53,866 nt of DNA from a virus: the IMG/VR virus record IMGVR_UViG_3300038450_000073, positions 1 through 53,866 of that record. The stretch is one strand, 5' to 3'. Below are positions 1 through 9,000 of this stretch, one piece after another. Position numbers and translations under genes: made by a program. Every line of letters begins with the position of its first letter. The stretch's first letter is position 1. Under the pieces are notes generated by a model, which saw only the letters and a program-made list of their open reading frames with translations, had not been told where the DNA came from and did not search any database.

Positions 1-1
1 C

Positions 2-628
2 AGCTCGGGCGCTGTCACGGCTATCACGGCTGCAATCACGGCAGCGACAGCGATAGCCGCAACGAATACCGAGGGGGTCGCCCTGACCGGGGCAGTCTTG
101 GCATCGGCTGTCACCACCGCGACGAACGCTGAATCGGTGGCCCTCAGCGCCGCGCTTATCCCGTCCGCGGCAGTCACGGCGACGAACGCCGAGCAGGTCG
201 CTCTCAGTGGCGCAGTCTCCGCGTCGGCTGCTACCACGGCGACGAACGCCGAGACGGTGGCCCTTGCCGTTTCGCTCTCCGCGACCGCGGCAGTCGGGGC
301 AGCCGTCAGCCACATCGAACCGCTGACCTGCGCGGTTACGGCCGGCGCGTCGCTGTCGGCTCCGAACGCCGAGACGGTCGCGCTCTCTGGTGCAGTCACC
401 GTGTTCGCCTCGCTCGCCTCGTCCGTGTCGACCAAGTGGGTCACCTCACCCGCCTTCTCGACGGTATCGAACCGCCTCGTGACCAGCGCCTCGGCGTCGA
501 ACCGCCTTGTGACAAGCGCCACGGTGACGAACGTCTCAGTAACTAGAGCCTCGGCCGCGAACCGCGCGGTGACTATCGTGGAGACGACGGACGAACTCGT
601 GACATCGGCGGAAGGCTCGACGACATGA
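2..628 (+). CDS. Repeat-rich structural protein, 5' end missing
   Basis: The frame is open from base 2 with no start codon, so the gene begins beyond the left edge; 208 residues are visible. The sequence is almost entirely Ala, Thr, Val and Ser. It contains four to five copies of a roughly 20-residue unit built around 'TATNAE(S/Q/T)VAL', then a Thr/Val/Ser tail with short 'NRLVTSA' repeats. Such repeats fit an elongated beta-rich virion fibre or decoration protein, and the next genes are connector-type proteins. The stop overlaps the next start (ATGA). I recognise no named family; structural role is inference. Confidence 0.6.
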   Translation, partial: SSGAVTAITAAITAATAIAATNTEGVALTGAVLASAVTTATNAESVALSAALIPSAAVTATNAEQVALSGAVSASAATTATNAETVALAVSLSATAAVGAAVSHIEPLTCAVTAGASLSAPNAETVALSGAVTVFASLASSVSTKWVTSPAFSTVSNRLVTSASASNRLVTSATVTNVSVTRASAANRAVTIVETTDELVTSAEGSTT

Positions 629-966
629 ACTCCTACCCCGAAGGCTCCCTGGTCCAGTTCCAGAACATCTTCCGGGACGACAACGGCTACCCCGTCGACC
701 CCGAGGTCGTGACGTTCGCCTGGGGGCTGGGGACGCTCACGGGGGACACATGGACGCCGAGCGGGCCCCCGAACGCGCCGATCACCTACTCCGGGGCCAC
801 GACCCCGGCGGTCGGCACCCTCGCCCGCGTCACCCGCGGCCATTACCTGACGTGGGTGGACGCGACAGGCGTGGCGAACGAGAACATCGCCGGCAAGTGG
901 GTCGCGACCGGCACGGGCCAGGCGGAGAAGTGGGACTACGTGTACATCCAGGCCGCGCCGTTCTAG
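625..966 (+). CDS. Small beta-rich protein, probably virion-associated
   Basis: 113 residues, starting at an ATG that overlaps the preceding stop, so translation is probably coupled. It is rich in Gly, Thr, Trp and Tyr with alternating hydrophobic strands and no signal peptide or membrane segment. The pattern looks like a small beta-sandwich (a turn near 'RDDNGYPVDP', a late 'AGKWVATG' strand). Between a repeat protein and the connector genes, a head-surface or head-tail joining role is plausible. No family is recognised with confidence. Confidence 0.6.
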   Translation: MNSYPEGSLVQFQNIFRDDNGYPVDPEVVTFAWGLGTLTGDTWTPSGPPNAPITYSGATTPAVGTLARVTRGHYLTWVDATGVANENIAGKWVATGTGQAEKWDYVYIQAAPF

Positions 967-977
967 GCGGGTGAATC

Positions 978-991
978 CCCAGACGTCTAGG
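978..991. promoter_or_regulatory. Palindrome site 1 (operator-like)
   Basis: CCCAGACGTCTAGG, one mismatch from the consensus CCTAGACGTCTAGG, followed by CAAT. It lies 11 nt after the stop of the upstream gene. One of 11 copies in the window. Confidence 0.7.
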
Positions 992-1076
992 CAATCGGGT
1001 GATTAAGCAACGTCTGCTCACCAGGTATTTGCTATCCGTTCAACAGCATATCCACGGCTTATGCTGCGTCGTCCCG

Positions 1077-1082
1077 TACCAT
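1077..1082 (+). promoter_or_regulatory. Candidate -10 (TACCAT) for leaderless transcript
   Basis: TACCAT is followed by 8 nt and then GTG at 1091, the geometry seen at several other gene starts here. No convincing -35 is visible. A 7-bp inverted repeat (CAGCATA/TATGCTG, 1044-1066) lies just upstream. Confidence 0.35.
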
Positions 1083-1090
1083 TGGGGGGC

Positions 1091-1318
1091 GTGGAGGACG
1101 TCATCACGCTCGCGGTGGTCGGCGGCCCGCTGAAGGCCGTCCAGATGGGCCGCGCCGTGGCGACGTTCTGCCCGGAGTGCGGCGATGACGAGGGCGCGGT
1201 CGTGTCGAAGTTCGCCCTAGTGGACTTCGACGAGCTGGCACTGAAGGCCACCGTCGTCGTGCTCACCTGTCGCGTGCACGGGCCACTCCTGGTGGTCCAC
1301 GGGCCGCCGCCGCGCTAG
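1091..1318 (+). CDS. Small two-cysteine-knuckle protein, unknown
   Basis: 75 residues from GTG 1091, chosen because TACCAT sits 8 nt upstream; an in-frame ATG at 1061 would add 10 residues but lies inside an inverted repeat. A CPECGDD knuckle and a later CRVHG could bind one zinc. The rest alternates short hydrophobic strands. It stands alone between two small intergenic gaps, preceded by palindrome site 1 and followed by a perfect 11-bp hairpin, so it may be its own transcription unit. Function unknown. Confidence 0.5.
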   Translation: MEDVITLAVVGGPLKAVQMGRAVATFCPECGDDEGAVVSKFALVDFDELALKATVVVLTCRVHGPLLVVHGPPPR

Positions 1319-1319
1319 G

Positions 1320-1350
1320 GATAGTTTCTGTCTTCAGAGCAGAAACTATC
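1320..1350. terminator. Perfect 11-bp inverted repeat
   Basis: GATAGTTTCTG and CAGAAACTATC flank a 9-nt loop, starting 2 nt after the upstream stop. There is no T-run, so it may be an unusual terminator, an RNA-processing hairpin or an operator. Its AT content stands out against the surroundings. Confidence 0.5.
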
Positions 1351-1387
1351 TGTATATCCATCATGCAAGGTGTCCGGCTGGTCGTGG

Positions 1388-1398
1388 TCCTACACTGA
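1388..1398 (+). promoter_or_regulatory. TCCTACACTGA promoter-like element (-10 TACACT)
   Basis: TACACT (1391-1396) lies 8 nt before GTG 1405. The extended motif CCTACACTGA recurs before the genes at 12253 and 34627. A leaderless promoter is inferred; no -35 is apparent. Confidence 0.45.
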
Positions 1399-1404
1399 GA
1401 GCTT

Positions 1405-2433
1405 GTGAGCGTCCCCTATTCGCCCGCGCTGCTCGCCACGCCGGTCATCTCACCCGCGGTGGGCGGGTTCAATCGCGCCTTCCCCTACGTGTCCCCCTCG
1501 CAGTACGTGTTCACGCCGACGGCGATGGACCTGTCGAACCTGGTCACGGCGCCGGGCGCGAGCTCGGCCGACCAGACGCAGGCGCTCTCCGACCTCATCC
1601 GCCGCGCGTCGTCCGAGGTGGACCGCTACCTGTTCGGCGCCAGCCCGTCGGCCAAGCAGCCGAGCCTGTGCGCGACGAACGACGTCGAGTCGTGGCGCTT
1701 CCCGGTCATCCAGGGGGAGCTGCGCGTGGTCTGCGACTACGGGCCGCTCATCGCGCTCACCGGCATGGACGTGGGCCTTTTCCAGAACGAGCTCCAGTCC
1801 ATCGGGCCGAACATCGCCGCGCTGGTCTCGGCGCTCCGGCGCACGTTCATCGTCCCCGTCTGCGGCCTGCCGCTCTACTCGCCGCAGGGGCTGAACGTCG
1901 GGGGCATCGCGCGGACCGGCCAGCGGCTCTACGTCGTCTGGTCCTACGACAACGGCTACCCGCACACGATGCTCGCGGAGGCCGCGGCGGCGGCCGACGA
2001 ATCGCTGGTCGTGGAGGCCACCAGCGCGGCGGGCGGCCTCATCGGTGTGTTCCCCGGCACGCAGCTCGACGTGCTCGACTACACGATGAGCGTCGCTTCC
2101 GGTGTGGAGACCGTCACCGTCGCGTCCGTCGAGGCCAACACGCCCGCCACCGGGCAGGCGACCGTCGCCCTGGTAGCGCCTCTCCAGTACGCCCACACGC
2201 CGCCTGAGGCCCCGGACTTCATCCCGGTCTCGGCCATCCCCTGGGCGGTCCAGCAGGCCGTCATCCACGCTGTGACGGCTCTGGTGAAGGGCCGCGGCGA
2301 CGACGCCCTGCTCTTGGAGGGCGTCGGCGAGGCGCGGACCGGCGAGACGGACCCTGGCGAGAAGACGGTGGACATCGTGCGGGCCTTCAAGGCGCTCCAG
2401 TCCTACCGCACGGCCGTCAAGATCAAGACCTGA
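1405..2433 (+). CDS. Putative head-tail connector/adaptor protein
   Basis: 342 residues from a GTG start placed by the upstream TACACT. A helical stretch near residues 55-75 ('LIRRASSEVDRYLFG') resembles the first helix of gp6/gp15-type head-tail adaptors. The rest is longer than a classical adaptor (about 100 residues) and looks beta-rich, with a helical C-terminus. It is followed without a gap by small proteins, then tail terminator-like and tail tube genes, which is the usual order of the connector module. Position and the N-terminal helix support the call; the extra domain is unexplained. Confidence 0.5.
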   Translation: MSVPYSPALLATPVISPAVGGFNRAFPYVSPSQYVFTPTAMDLSNLVTAPGASSADQTQALSDLIRRASSEVDRYLFGASPSAKQPSLCATNDVESWRFPVIQGELRVVCDYGPLIALTGMDVGLFQNELQSIGPNIAALVSALRRTFIVPVCGLPLYSPQGLNVGGIARTGQRLYVVWSYDNGYPHTMLAEAAAAADESLVVEATSAAGGLIGVFPGTQLDVLDYTMSVASGVETVTVASVEANTPATGQATVALVAPLQYAHTPPEAPDFIPVSAIPWAVQQAVIHAVTALVKGRGDDALLLEGVGEARTGETDPGEKTVDIVRAFKALQSYRTAVKIKT

Positions 2434-2753
2434 TGGCCGCGGGCGATATCACCGTCGGTCGGCGGGTCGCCACGATGGACGACCTCGAACTGCCGGGTGA
2501 CTACGCTCTCGGCTCCGTCGACGACGACGGGGACGTTCGCCCGCAGATTTGGTTCCTGCTGCCGATTCACCACGGGGCGACGATGTACGACCACGCCAAC
2601 GAGGGGAGCGGGCTACACGGGATCTCGTCGCCGCCCTGGACGTTCCGAGAGTGCCCGGACGGTTCGATCGAGGTGCGCGCGTCGATCGCCTGCGGCCACC
2701 CGGTTTACTGGCACGGCTACCTCGATGAGGGCCACCGCTGGAGGGAGGTCTGA
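2433..2753 (+). CDS. Hypothetical protein in connector module
   Basis: 106 residues, with ATG overlapping the preceding stop by one base and the stop overlapping the next ATG. It is acidic at the N-terminus and Trp/His-rich later (an 'IHHGATMYDH' segment, 'CGHPVYWHGY' near the C-terminus). No membrane segment. Its place suggests a head-closure or neck component, but the sequence itself does not prove this and I recognise no family. Confidence 0.5.
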   Translation: MAAGDITVGRRVATMDDLELPGDYALGSVDDDGDVRPQIWFLLPIHHGATMYDHANEGSGLHGISSPPWTFRECPDGSIEVRASIACGHPVYWHGYLDEGHRWREV

Positions 2754-3304
2754 TGGCCGCGCCCTTCCCCGGCCGCGCATCGCTCCGGGCGGCCATCGTC
2801 TCGTACCTGGAGACCGGCATCGCCAGCAACGCCATCGAGGGCCTGGGCACCGTCTACGCCCACCCGCCGAAGATCACCCCCGAGGGCGACTTCATCGTCG
2901 CCTCCGAGGACCCCGGCTCCAGCATGGGCACGGTCGTCTACGTCTACATCGGCCCGGCCAAGCACAAGCGGCTGGGCACGGGGGGACCCACTTCCGGCAT
3001 CAAGGCGGCGCTCTACCCGGTGACGTTCATCTGCTTCACCCGCTCGGCGTCGGCCCAGTCCCAGGAGTGCGGCGCGGCGAACGACACGTTCGTCGACTCG
3101 TTCCGCGCCTACATCGAGGCCAACCGGACGGCCGGCACCACGCCCGGGAGCGGGGCCGTCTGGCAATGGGGCGAGGGCGAGGCGTTCGGCCAGGAGGACA
3201 TCGAGGAGGACTTCACCATGCCGCGCCTGCTCCGCGGGAAGATGGGCCTCACGCAGGTCTGGGGCACCATCACCGTGAAGGCGTGGCAGCAGTACTACGC
3301 GTGA
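2753..3304 (+). CDS. Putative tail terminator/neck protein
   Basis: 183 residues. The N-terminal helix 'RASLRAAIVSYLETG' followed by a mixed alpha/beta body and a C-terminal strand pair fits small tail-terminator or tail-completion proteins, which cap the tail tube and join it to the neck. It sits just ahead of the tail tube protein, as expected. The assignment rests on size, predicted topology and synteny rather than a diagnostic motif. The 41-bp promoter-like element overlaps its last codons. Confidence 0.5.
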   Translation: MAAPFPGRASLRAAIVSYLETGIASNAIEGLGTVYAHPPKITPEGDFIVASEDPGSSMGTVVYVYIGPAKHKRLGTGGPTSGIKAALYPVTFICFTRSASAQSQECGAANDTFVDSFRAYIEANRTAGTTPGSGAVWQWGEGEAFGQEDIEEDFTMPRLLRGKMGLTQVWGTITVKAWQQYYA

Positions 3305-3339
3305 ATCCCACGCCTCGACCCCGCGGGTGCGTAGACTCG
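3299..3339 (+). promoter_or_regulatory. Bipartite promoter-like element, copy 1
   Basis: GCGTGAATCCCACGC, a 12-nt spacer, then GGTGCGTAGACTCG. Both blocks and the spacer length recur exactly at 40696-40736. TAGACT (3332-3337) is a good -10 and lies 8 nt before ATG 3346. The upstream block does not look like a sigma-70 -35, so a phage-specific activator or sigma site is possible. Confidence 0.6.
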
Positions 3340-3345
3340 GACTCG

Positions 3346-3582
3346 ATGTCCTTCACGTACAGGTCGGTGCTCGACCAGCGGGCCGTGTTCGCGGATGAAA
3401 CGCGCGATGACGGCCGGACGCTCGAACTCGACCCCGGCGAGACGTTCGTGACGTTCCGCAAGCGGAACCACCGCTACCTCGCCCTCGTACCCCCGAAGAC
3501 CCCGTCCCGACCCGAGCCATCTGAGGAGGTGACCGTGCCGGACGTTCCCACCATTGCGCCGGCACGACCGGCCATACCGTAG
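3346..3582 (+). CDS. Small hypothetical protein with Pro-rich tail
   Basis: 78 residues from ATG 3346, the start being set by the -10 hexamer 8 nt upstream. Residues 1-50 look folded ('LELDPGETFVTFRKRNHRYL'), resembling a small beta-barrel, then comes a Pro/Glu/Val tail. It lies immediately before the tail tube gene. The promoter upstream implies that the tail tube transcript starts here. Unknown function; minor neck or tail component is possible. Confidence 0.5.
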   Translation: MSFTYRSVLDQRAVFADETRDDGRTLELDPGETFVTFRKRNHRYLALVPPKTPSRPEPSEEVTVPDVPTIAPARPAIP

Positions 3583-3591
3583 GAGGCCGGG

Positions 3592-4641
3592 ATGAGCCAC
3601 CGCTTCTTTGACCCGAGGTACGAGGAGTTCGCCCGTATCGCCCGCCGCTACGGGATGCGAATGGCCGCCGCGCCCAGCATCCCGGCGACCGAGAACGCCT
3701 GGATCGGCTACGCGGCCGAGTCGACGCCCGGCACCGCCGTCACCGCGGCGCTGTGGACGCCGTTGCACGACCCGGCCTGGGTGCCGAAGCAGACCTACCT
3801 GCAGGACGTGGGACTCCGCGGCGACCCGTCGATGGACCACGACGACGTGCTGGGCGTGGCCTCGGCGGAGATGGGCTGGAAGACCAACCTGTTCGCCGAC
3901 GCCTGGCCGTACCTGTTCCTGGGGCTGTTGGGGAGTGACAACGTGACCGGGACGACCGCGCCGTACACGCACACCCACACGCTCCTCAACAACACGACCG
4001 GTTCCCAGCCTCCGTCCTTGACCGTCTCGTACTTCGACGGCGGGCACGGCTGGTATGCACCGTGGACGCAGCTGACCAAGATGGACATCGCGATGGCCAT
4101 CGACGCCGCGATCGAGGCGACCATCGCCTCCATCACGCTGCCCTTCACCACCCAGTCGCTGTCGGGCAACACCTACAACGCCGAGCACATGGTGCCGTCG
4201 TGGGACACGTCGATCACCCTCGGCACGCTGACCTCGGTCGCGGTCGAGTCCTTCGACTGCTCCATCGAGCGCATGAACTCGGCTCCAATCCACACGGCGG
4301 GGCAACAGTCGGCGCACGCCAACTTTGCCGGTTCGATCCGCGTGACGGGCAAGTTCGCCTTCGTCTACGACAACAACGACAACATCGCGCCGAACGTCAT
4401 CACCGAGGGCCTGGAGCGGCTGCAGCAACGGCTGTACGTCGTGTTCACCGACCCGGTGACCTCGCACACCGTGGCGCTGCAGATGACGACCACGCAGCTG
4501 GAGGACCCGAAGCTGGAGGTCGACAAGTCCTACCTCGGCGTGTCCTCCAACTTCCGGGCGGTCGCCAACGCGACGGACGCCTCCACTGGCACGTCGCCGC
4601 TCAAGGTTATCTGCACGAATGGCCAGTCAGTAGCGGCATAG
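3592..4641 (+). CDS. Major tail tube protein
   Basis: 349 residues with RBS GGAGG before ATG. The N-terminal third ('WIGYAAESTPGTAVTAALW', 'MDHDDVLGVASAEMGWKTN') and alternating strand segments are typical of tail tube proteins of long-tailed phages, which stack as hexameric rings around the tape measure protein. The body is Thr/Ser-rich and lacks charged helices. Placement directly before the frameshifting chaperones and tape measure gene is diagnostic. The stop codon abuts palindrome site 2. It is larger than minimal tube proteins (about 200 residues), so it may carry an extra surface domain. Confidence 0.75.
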   Translation: MSHRFFDPRYEEFARIARRYGMRMAAAPSIPATENAWIGYAAESTPGTAVTAALWTPLHDPAWVPKQTYLQDVGLRGDPSMDHDDVLGVASAEMGWKTNLFADAWPYLFLGLLGSDNVTGTTAPYTHTHTLLNNTTGSQPPSLTVSYFDGGHGWYAPWTQLTKMDIAMAIDAAIEATIASITLPFTTQSLSGNTYNAEHMVPSWDTSITLGTLTSVAVESFDCSIERMNSAPIHTAGQQSAHANFAGSIRVTGKFAFVYDNNDNIAPNVITEGLERLQQRLYVVFTDPVTSHTVALQMTTTQLEDPKLEVDKSYLGVSSNFRAVANATDASTGTSPLKVICTNGQSVAA

Positions 4642-4655
4642 CCTAGACGTCTAGG
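4642..4655. promoter_or_regulatory. Palindrome site 2 (operator-like)
   Basis: Perfect CCTAGACGTCTAGG, starting at the base after the tail tube stop; flanks extend it to GCCTAGACGTCTAGGC. It precedes the chaperone RBS by about 15 nt. Confidence 0.75.
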
Positions 4656-4684
4656 CATTTCACCAAGACAGGAGAGTGGTCGAT

Positions 4685-5392
4685 GTGCGACGGATCGAGC
4701 TGCCGAGAGGCCGCTGGGCGGAGATAGCGGAGGAAGACGACCTCACCGTCCAGGAGCAGTGGGACATCGAGCACGCCGGGATCGCCTCGGAGTCGGTGGC
4801 GGCCAAGACGACGGTGCTCCAGCTGGAGGAGCTGAGGAGCCTGGAGACGGCGCTGCCCGACGCGGCGCGCACCCTGGAGACGGACCTGCGGGCCATCGTG
4901 GCGGCCAAGTCCACGCCCGCGGCGCGGAAGCGCGAGGCGGAGGCCCGGCTGAAGCTGATGACCGACGCCCGCGCGACCAACGCGCTCGCCCTCGCCTACC
5001 AGAAGCTCGGTCCCGAAGAGTACGCCCCCATCGACCGCTTCGAGGTGGTGCGCGTCATGTGCTCCCTGCGCGCCTGGGACGTGACGGGACCGGACGGCCA
5101 GGTCATCCCCATTCCGCCCGACCGGACGCCGGAGTCGGTGGCAGCCTTCGCGCGGACGGTCCCCAACACGGTGATGAAGGCCATCTCCGCCGAGACGGCG
5201 CGGACGAACGTCACGCCCACGGACTTCAACCGGAGCCCGGAGGCCGTGAGGGACCCAAAAGCCCCTACCGGAGAATCCAACGGCTCCGGATCGGCCGAGG
5301 AGTCGAAATCCGCGAGCGCGTCAACGGCACCCGCTACCGGCTCACGCTCACCCCGCAAGCGCAGCGCCTCCTCGCCGAGGACCGCGAGCTAG
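4685..5392 (+). CDS. Tail assembly chaperone, short form (gpG-like)
   Basis: 235 residues from GTG 4685, chosen because GGAGA (4671-4675) lies 9 nt upstream; GTG 4676 is too close to that site. The protein is acidic and helical ('EDDLTVQEQWDIEHAG'), with a low-complexity Ser/Ala tail after about residue 185. In long-tailed phages the gpG/gpGT pair keeps the tape measure protein soluble while the tail tube assembles on it. A slippery heptamer near the 3' end diverts some ribosomes into the -1 frame. Confidence is high because tube gene, frameshift and tape measure follow in canonical order. Confidence 0.8.
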   Translation: MRRIELPRGRWAEIAEEDDLTVQEQWDIEHAGIASESVAAKTTVLQLEELRSLETALPDAARTLETDLRAIVAAKSTPAARKREAEARLKLMTDARATNALALAYQKLGPEEYAPIDRFEVVRVMCSLRAWDVTGPDGQVIPIPPDRTPESVAAFARTVPNTVMKAISAETARTNVTPTDFNRSPEAVRDPKAPTGESNGSGSAEESKSASASTAPATGSRSPRKRSASSPRTAS

Positions 5393-5538
5393 TTCGCCTG
5401 GACCGGATGGTCCAGTTCTTGCTGGCGTTCCCGTCCTACACTGAGGATGAGTACCTGAGGCTGCCGTTCCGGAAGGTCGAGCTGATGATTGAACTGGCGG
5501 AGGTGGAGCGCCTAGCAGCGGCCGCGGAGAGGGGCTGA
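4685..5538 (+). CDS. Tail assembly chaperone, frameshifted long form (gpGT-like)
   Basis: Predicted -1 frameshift product of about 284 residues: 192 shared with the short form up to the Lys at the slippery site, then 92 from the -1 frame (ending 'VERLAAAAERG'). The new C-terminus is a compact helical domain ('MVQFLLAFPSYTEDEYLRL', 'KVELMIELAEVERLA'), like the T domain that contacts tube protein. The -1 frame has no independent RBS at the right place, which supports fusion over separate initiation. The next gene starts at 5540. Confidence 0.7.
5254..5260 (+). other. -1 ribosomal frameshift site CCCAAAA
   Basis: Read in the zero frame as C CCA AAA (Pro-Lys), this is an X XXY YYZ slippery heptamer. 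Slipping back one base re-pairs as CCC AAA and continues with AGC CCC TAC into the downstream frame, which is open to 5538. The zero frame runs on to 5392. Confidence 0.75.
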
Positions 5539-5539
5539 C

Positions 5540-6016
5540 GTGCCCGGCGGCCTGGAGTTCCACACCAGCCTCGACACGTCCGACATGCAGGCGGCCGTGG
5601 ACAGACTCGCCGACCGGGCGAACGCCGCGGTGGAGCTGGCGACGCGACGGGGCATCGCCTTCTTCGTCGGTGCCGCGATGGCACACGCGCCGGTCGCCAA
5701 GTCCGTCCAGGCCCCACGCCACGTCGGGGGCACGCTCCGCCGCAGCATCCACATCGTCGAGGTGACGCAGACCGGCCCGGGCCGCTGGCTCGCCACCGCG
5801 GGCCCCTCGGTCATCTACGGGCGCTTCCGCGACCTCGGTGGGACCATCCATGCGAAGAACGGGCCGTACCTGAAGTTCCAGATCGACGGCAACTGGGTCC
5901 AGGTCGAGTCGGTGACGCAGACGGGCAGCTTCTACATGGAGAAGGGCCTGGACGACCTGGAGGGGGCGATAGAGGGCATCTTCGCCGCGGCCTGGTCCGA
6001 AGTGATGAGGGCCTGA
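5540..6016 (+). CDS. HK97-gp10-like tail/connector protein
   Basis: 158 residues from GTG 5540, one base after the chaperone stop. An N-terminal helix leads to 'HVGGTLRRSI', then 'YGRFRDLGGTIHAKN' and a final strand/helix, the order seen in HK97 gp10-type proteins that join head and tail. These usually sit before the tail tube gene; here it follows the chaperones and directly precedes the tape measure gene, which is unusual. A minor tail protein of similar fold is the alternative. Confidence 0.5.
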   Translation: MPGGLEFHTSLDTSDMQAAVDRLADRANAAVELATRRGIAFFVGAAMAHAPVAKSVQAPRHVGGTLRRSIHIVEVTQTGPGRWLATAGPSVIYGRFRDLGGTIHAKNGPYLKFQIDGNWVQVESVTQTGSFYMEKGLDDLEGAIEGIFAAAWSEVMRA

Positions 6017-6017
6017 C

Positions 6018-9000
6018 ATGGCCGGGGGCATCCTTCCGCCCATATTGGGCGAATTGCAATTGTCGGCCAGCCAGTTCATCGACAAGCTGGCCGAGGTCCG
6101 CGACGTCCTCGGCGAGACGGCGGGCTCGACCGATGACCTCGACCTCGCCCAGGCCCGCGCCGAGGCGACCAGCTCCCAGCTCGCCGACGCCCAGGAACGT
6201 CTTGCCGCGACCTCCGCTGACTTGATCGCGACCCAGGACGCGATCAACAAGGGGCAGATCACGGGCGAGGAAGCGTCCACCGCGCAGTCGGGTGCCCTCG
6301 ACCGGCAGGCCGTCGCCGAGAAGGAGATGCGCGACGCGACCCTCGCCAACGCCGACGCGCAAGGGCGTCTCGCCGAGGCCGAGGTGGCGTCCGCCGACAC
6401 GGGGGTCCTCCAGGACGAGCGGCTGATCAAGGCGGGCAAGCTCGTCACGCTCGCCTTCCTCGGCATCGGGGCCGCGGTCGGCGTCATGTCCGTCAAGATG
6501 GCGATGGACTTCCAGACCAGTCAGGCCAAGGTCCAGGCTGCCTTGGGCCAGTCCACCAAGCAGTCGAACGACCTCGCCAACGCGCTCCTCGGCACCGCGG
6601 GGTCGACCGAGCAGTCGGCCAACGCGATGGAGGCGGCGCTGGCCCCGGTCGCCGCCCAGTTCAAGTCGCTGCAATCCGGCGCCTACACGACCGCCGAGGC
6701 CCTGGAGGAGATGAAGGCGGCCACGTCGCTCGCTGACGCCGGGCTGGGGTCACTCTCGGACACGACCGGCGCCCTCGCGGGGGTGATGCAGGCGTTCCAG
6801 CTGCACGCCAAGGACGCCGCCTCGACCGCCGACGTCCTCTACTCGGCCTCGCAGATGACCGGCCAGGGCGTCGACTCGCTGACCTCCGGCCTGGAGCGGA
6901 CACGGACCAAGCTCGGCGCGCTCTCGCCCTCCCTCGGGCAGCTCTCCGGCCTCTTGGTGGACATGACCGAGCACGGCGAGACCGGGCGAGCCGCGATGTC
7001 GATGCTCACCACGACCATGACCGCGCTCTTGAAGCCCGCGGCCGACGCCGCCAAGGCGCAGATCGCGTTGCGGGTGGCGAGCGACACCCTGCCACCGTCG
7101 CTCCAGGGACTGGCCGCGCAGTACGTCGCCGGGACGGTCACCGCGAAGGAACTCACGACGGCGACCCAAGGGATGTCGTCGAGCCAAGCGGTGGCCTGGA
7201 AGGCGTTCACCTCCGCGGCCGACGGGGCCAAGACCGCCCAGCTGGCCTCGGCCAAGCTTGGCCTGACGGTGACGGACGCCAAGGGCCAGTTCGTCGGCTG
7301 GGCTTCGGTCATCTCCCAGCTGGCGGAGAAGACCAAGGGCATGACCACCGCCCAGGCGACGGCCGAACTCACCGCGCTGGGCTTCGGCTCCGCGTCCGCC
7401 AAGGTCCTCGCCCTGGTCCGTGCCGGCCCGGAGGCGTTCGACAAGGCCACCGCGGCGGTGACCAAGCACGGCACGGCGGAGAACGCGGCCAACCTCCAGA
7501 TGAAGACCCTGCACGGCCAGCTGCACATGCTGGAGGCCGCGGTCGACGACTACGGGGTCCGGCTCGGGCGGGTGCTCATCCCCAAGATTGAGACGGTCAT
7601 CCACGTCACCGCCTCGGTCGTCGAGTGGTTCAACAAGAACCGCATCGCGGCCTACACGCTCGCCGCGGTGGTGGTGGGCGTGCTCGGGGTCGCGGTGACC
7701 GCGTTCGCCGTGAACGCCCTCGGCAAGCTCGTCGCCAACGCGCAATCGGCGTACCAGGCGGTCCTCAAGCTGTTCGGACTGAAGGGCGGCCCTGACGAGA
7801 CTTCGGCCCTGAACACCGACGCCTCCCAGGCGTCCGAGACGCTGCAGCAGGGAATCGCCAAGGCCGGTGAGCAACTGATCGCCGACGCGAAGACCGCGGC
7901 CGCGTCCCTCACTGCGGGTGGCTCGACAGCCGCCGAGGACCTGGGAACTGGCGGTGCCACGGCTGCTGAAGACCTGGGCGCCGGGGGTGCGACTGCCGCG
8001 GAAGACCTGGGCGCTGGCGGTGCCACGGCTGCTGAAGACCTGGGCGCGGGTGGTGCTGCTGCTGCCGAGGATGTCGGTGCGGGCGGCGCGGCTGCTGCGG
8101 AGGATTTGGGCGCTGGCGGTGCTGCTGCTGCTGAAGACGTAGGCGCTGGGGGCGCCTCGGCCGCGGAGGATTTGGGCGCTGGGGGCGCCTCGGCCGCGGA
8201 AGACCTGGGCGCGGGTGGCGAGGTGGCCGGAGAGGATGTCGGCGCGGGTGGCGCGGCTGCCGCGGAAGACCTGGGGGCTGGTGGTGCCGGAGCGGCAGAG
8301 GACTTGGCCGCGGGTGGCGAGACGGCGTCGGAGGACCTGGTGGCAGGTGGCGCAGGCGCCGCCGAAGACGTCGCGGCTGGCGGTGCCACGGCAGGCGAGG
8401 ACCTGGGTGCAGGCGGAGAGGACGCCGCCGAAGCGGCGGGAGCCGCGGGCGCGGGGGCCGGTCTCGCGCTGGGCGGCGGCGCCGCGGCTGGTGCGGGAGC
8501 CGCGGGCGCGGGAGAGGCTGGAGGCTTTAGCGCGGCCAGCCTGATTCTGCCCGTCATCACCGCGCAGATCGCCTCACTGGGGACGAAGCTCATACCGGGG
8601 GCCGCGGCGGGCGAGGCCGCGATGCCGTCGTGGATGAAGGACGTCTCTTCGATCCCGTTCGTCGGCGCGATACCCAAGATCGGGGCCGACCTCGCGGGCG
8701 GTTTCCTCGACGCAATCGGCGCGCTGCCCAAGACGGTGCCGAGTGAGAAACAGATCGCAGCGAACGCGGCACTCGGCAGTTACGACACCGGGCGGTCGGA
8801 CATCGAGCTCACGAAGGCCCAGAAGGATCAGGTCGTCGGGCTGATGAAGATGGGCGAGTCGCTGAAGGAGGCCCAGCAGAAGGTCCTCGGGATCAAGACC
8901 TCGACGGACAAAACGACCATCGCCGTGAACTCGCTCGGGTCGAAACTCGCCAAGACGCCCGACATCGCGGCGGTGACTGCTGCGACCCTGAAGCTCGCCA

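Noticed and set aside
98-420. CRISPR-like repeats in the left-edge gene
   Set aside because: The repeats are in frame, encode a regular protein motif and have no unique spacers of constant length.
971-991. Third copy of the bipartite late element (GTGAATCCC)
   Set aside because: Only nine bases of the first block match and the GGTGCGTAGACTCG block is missing at the right distance.
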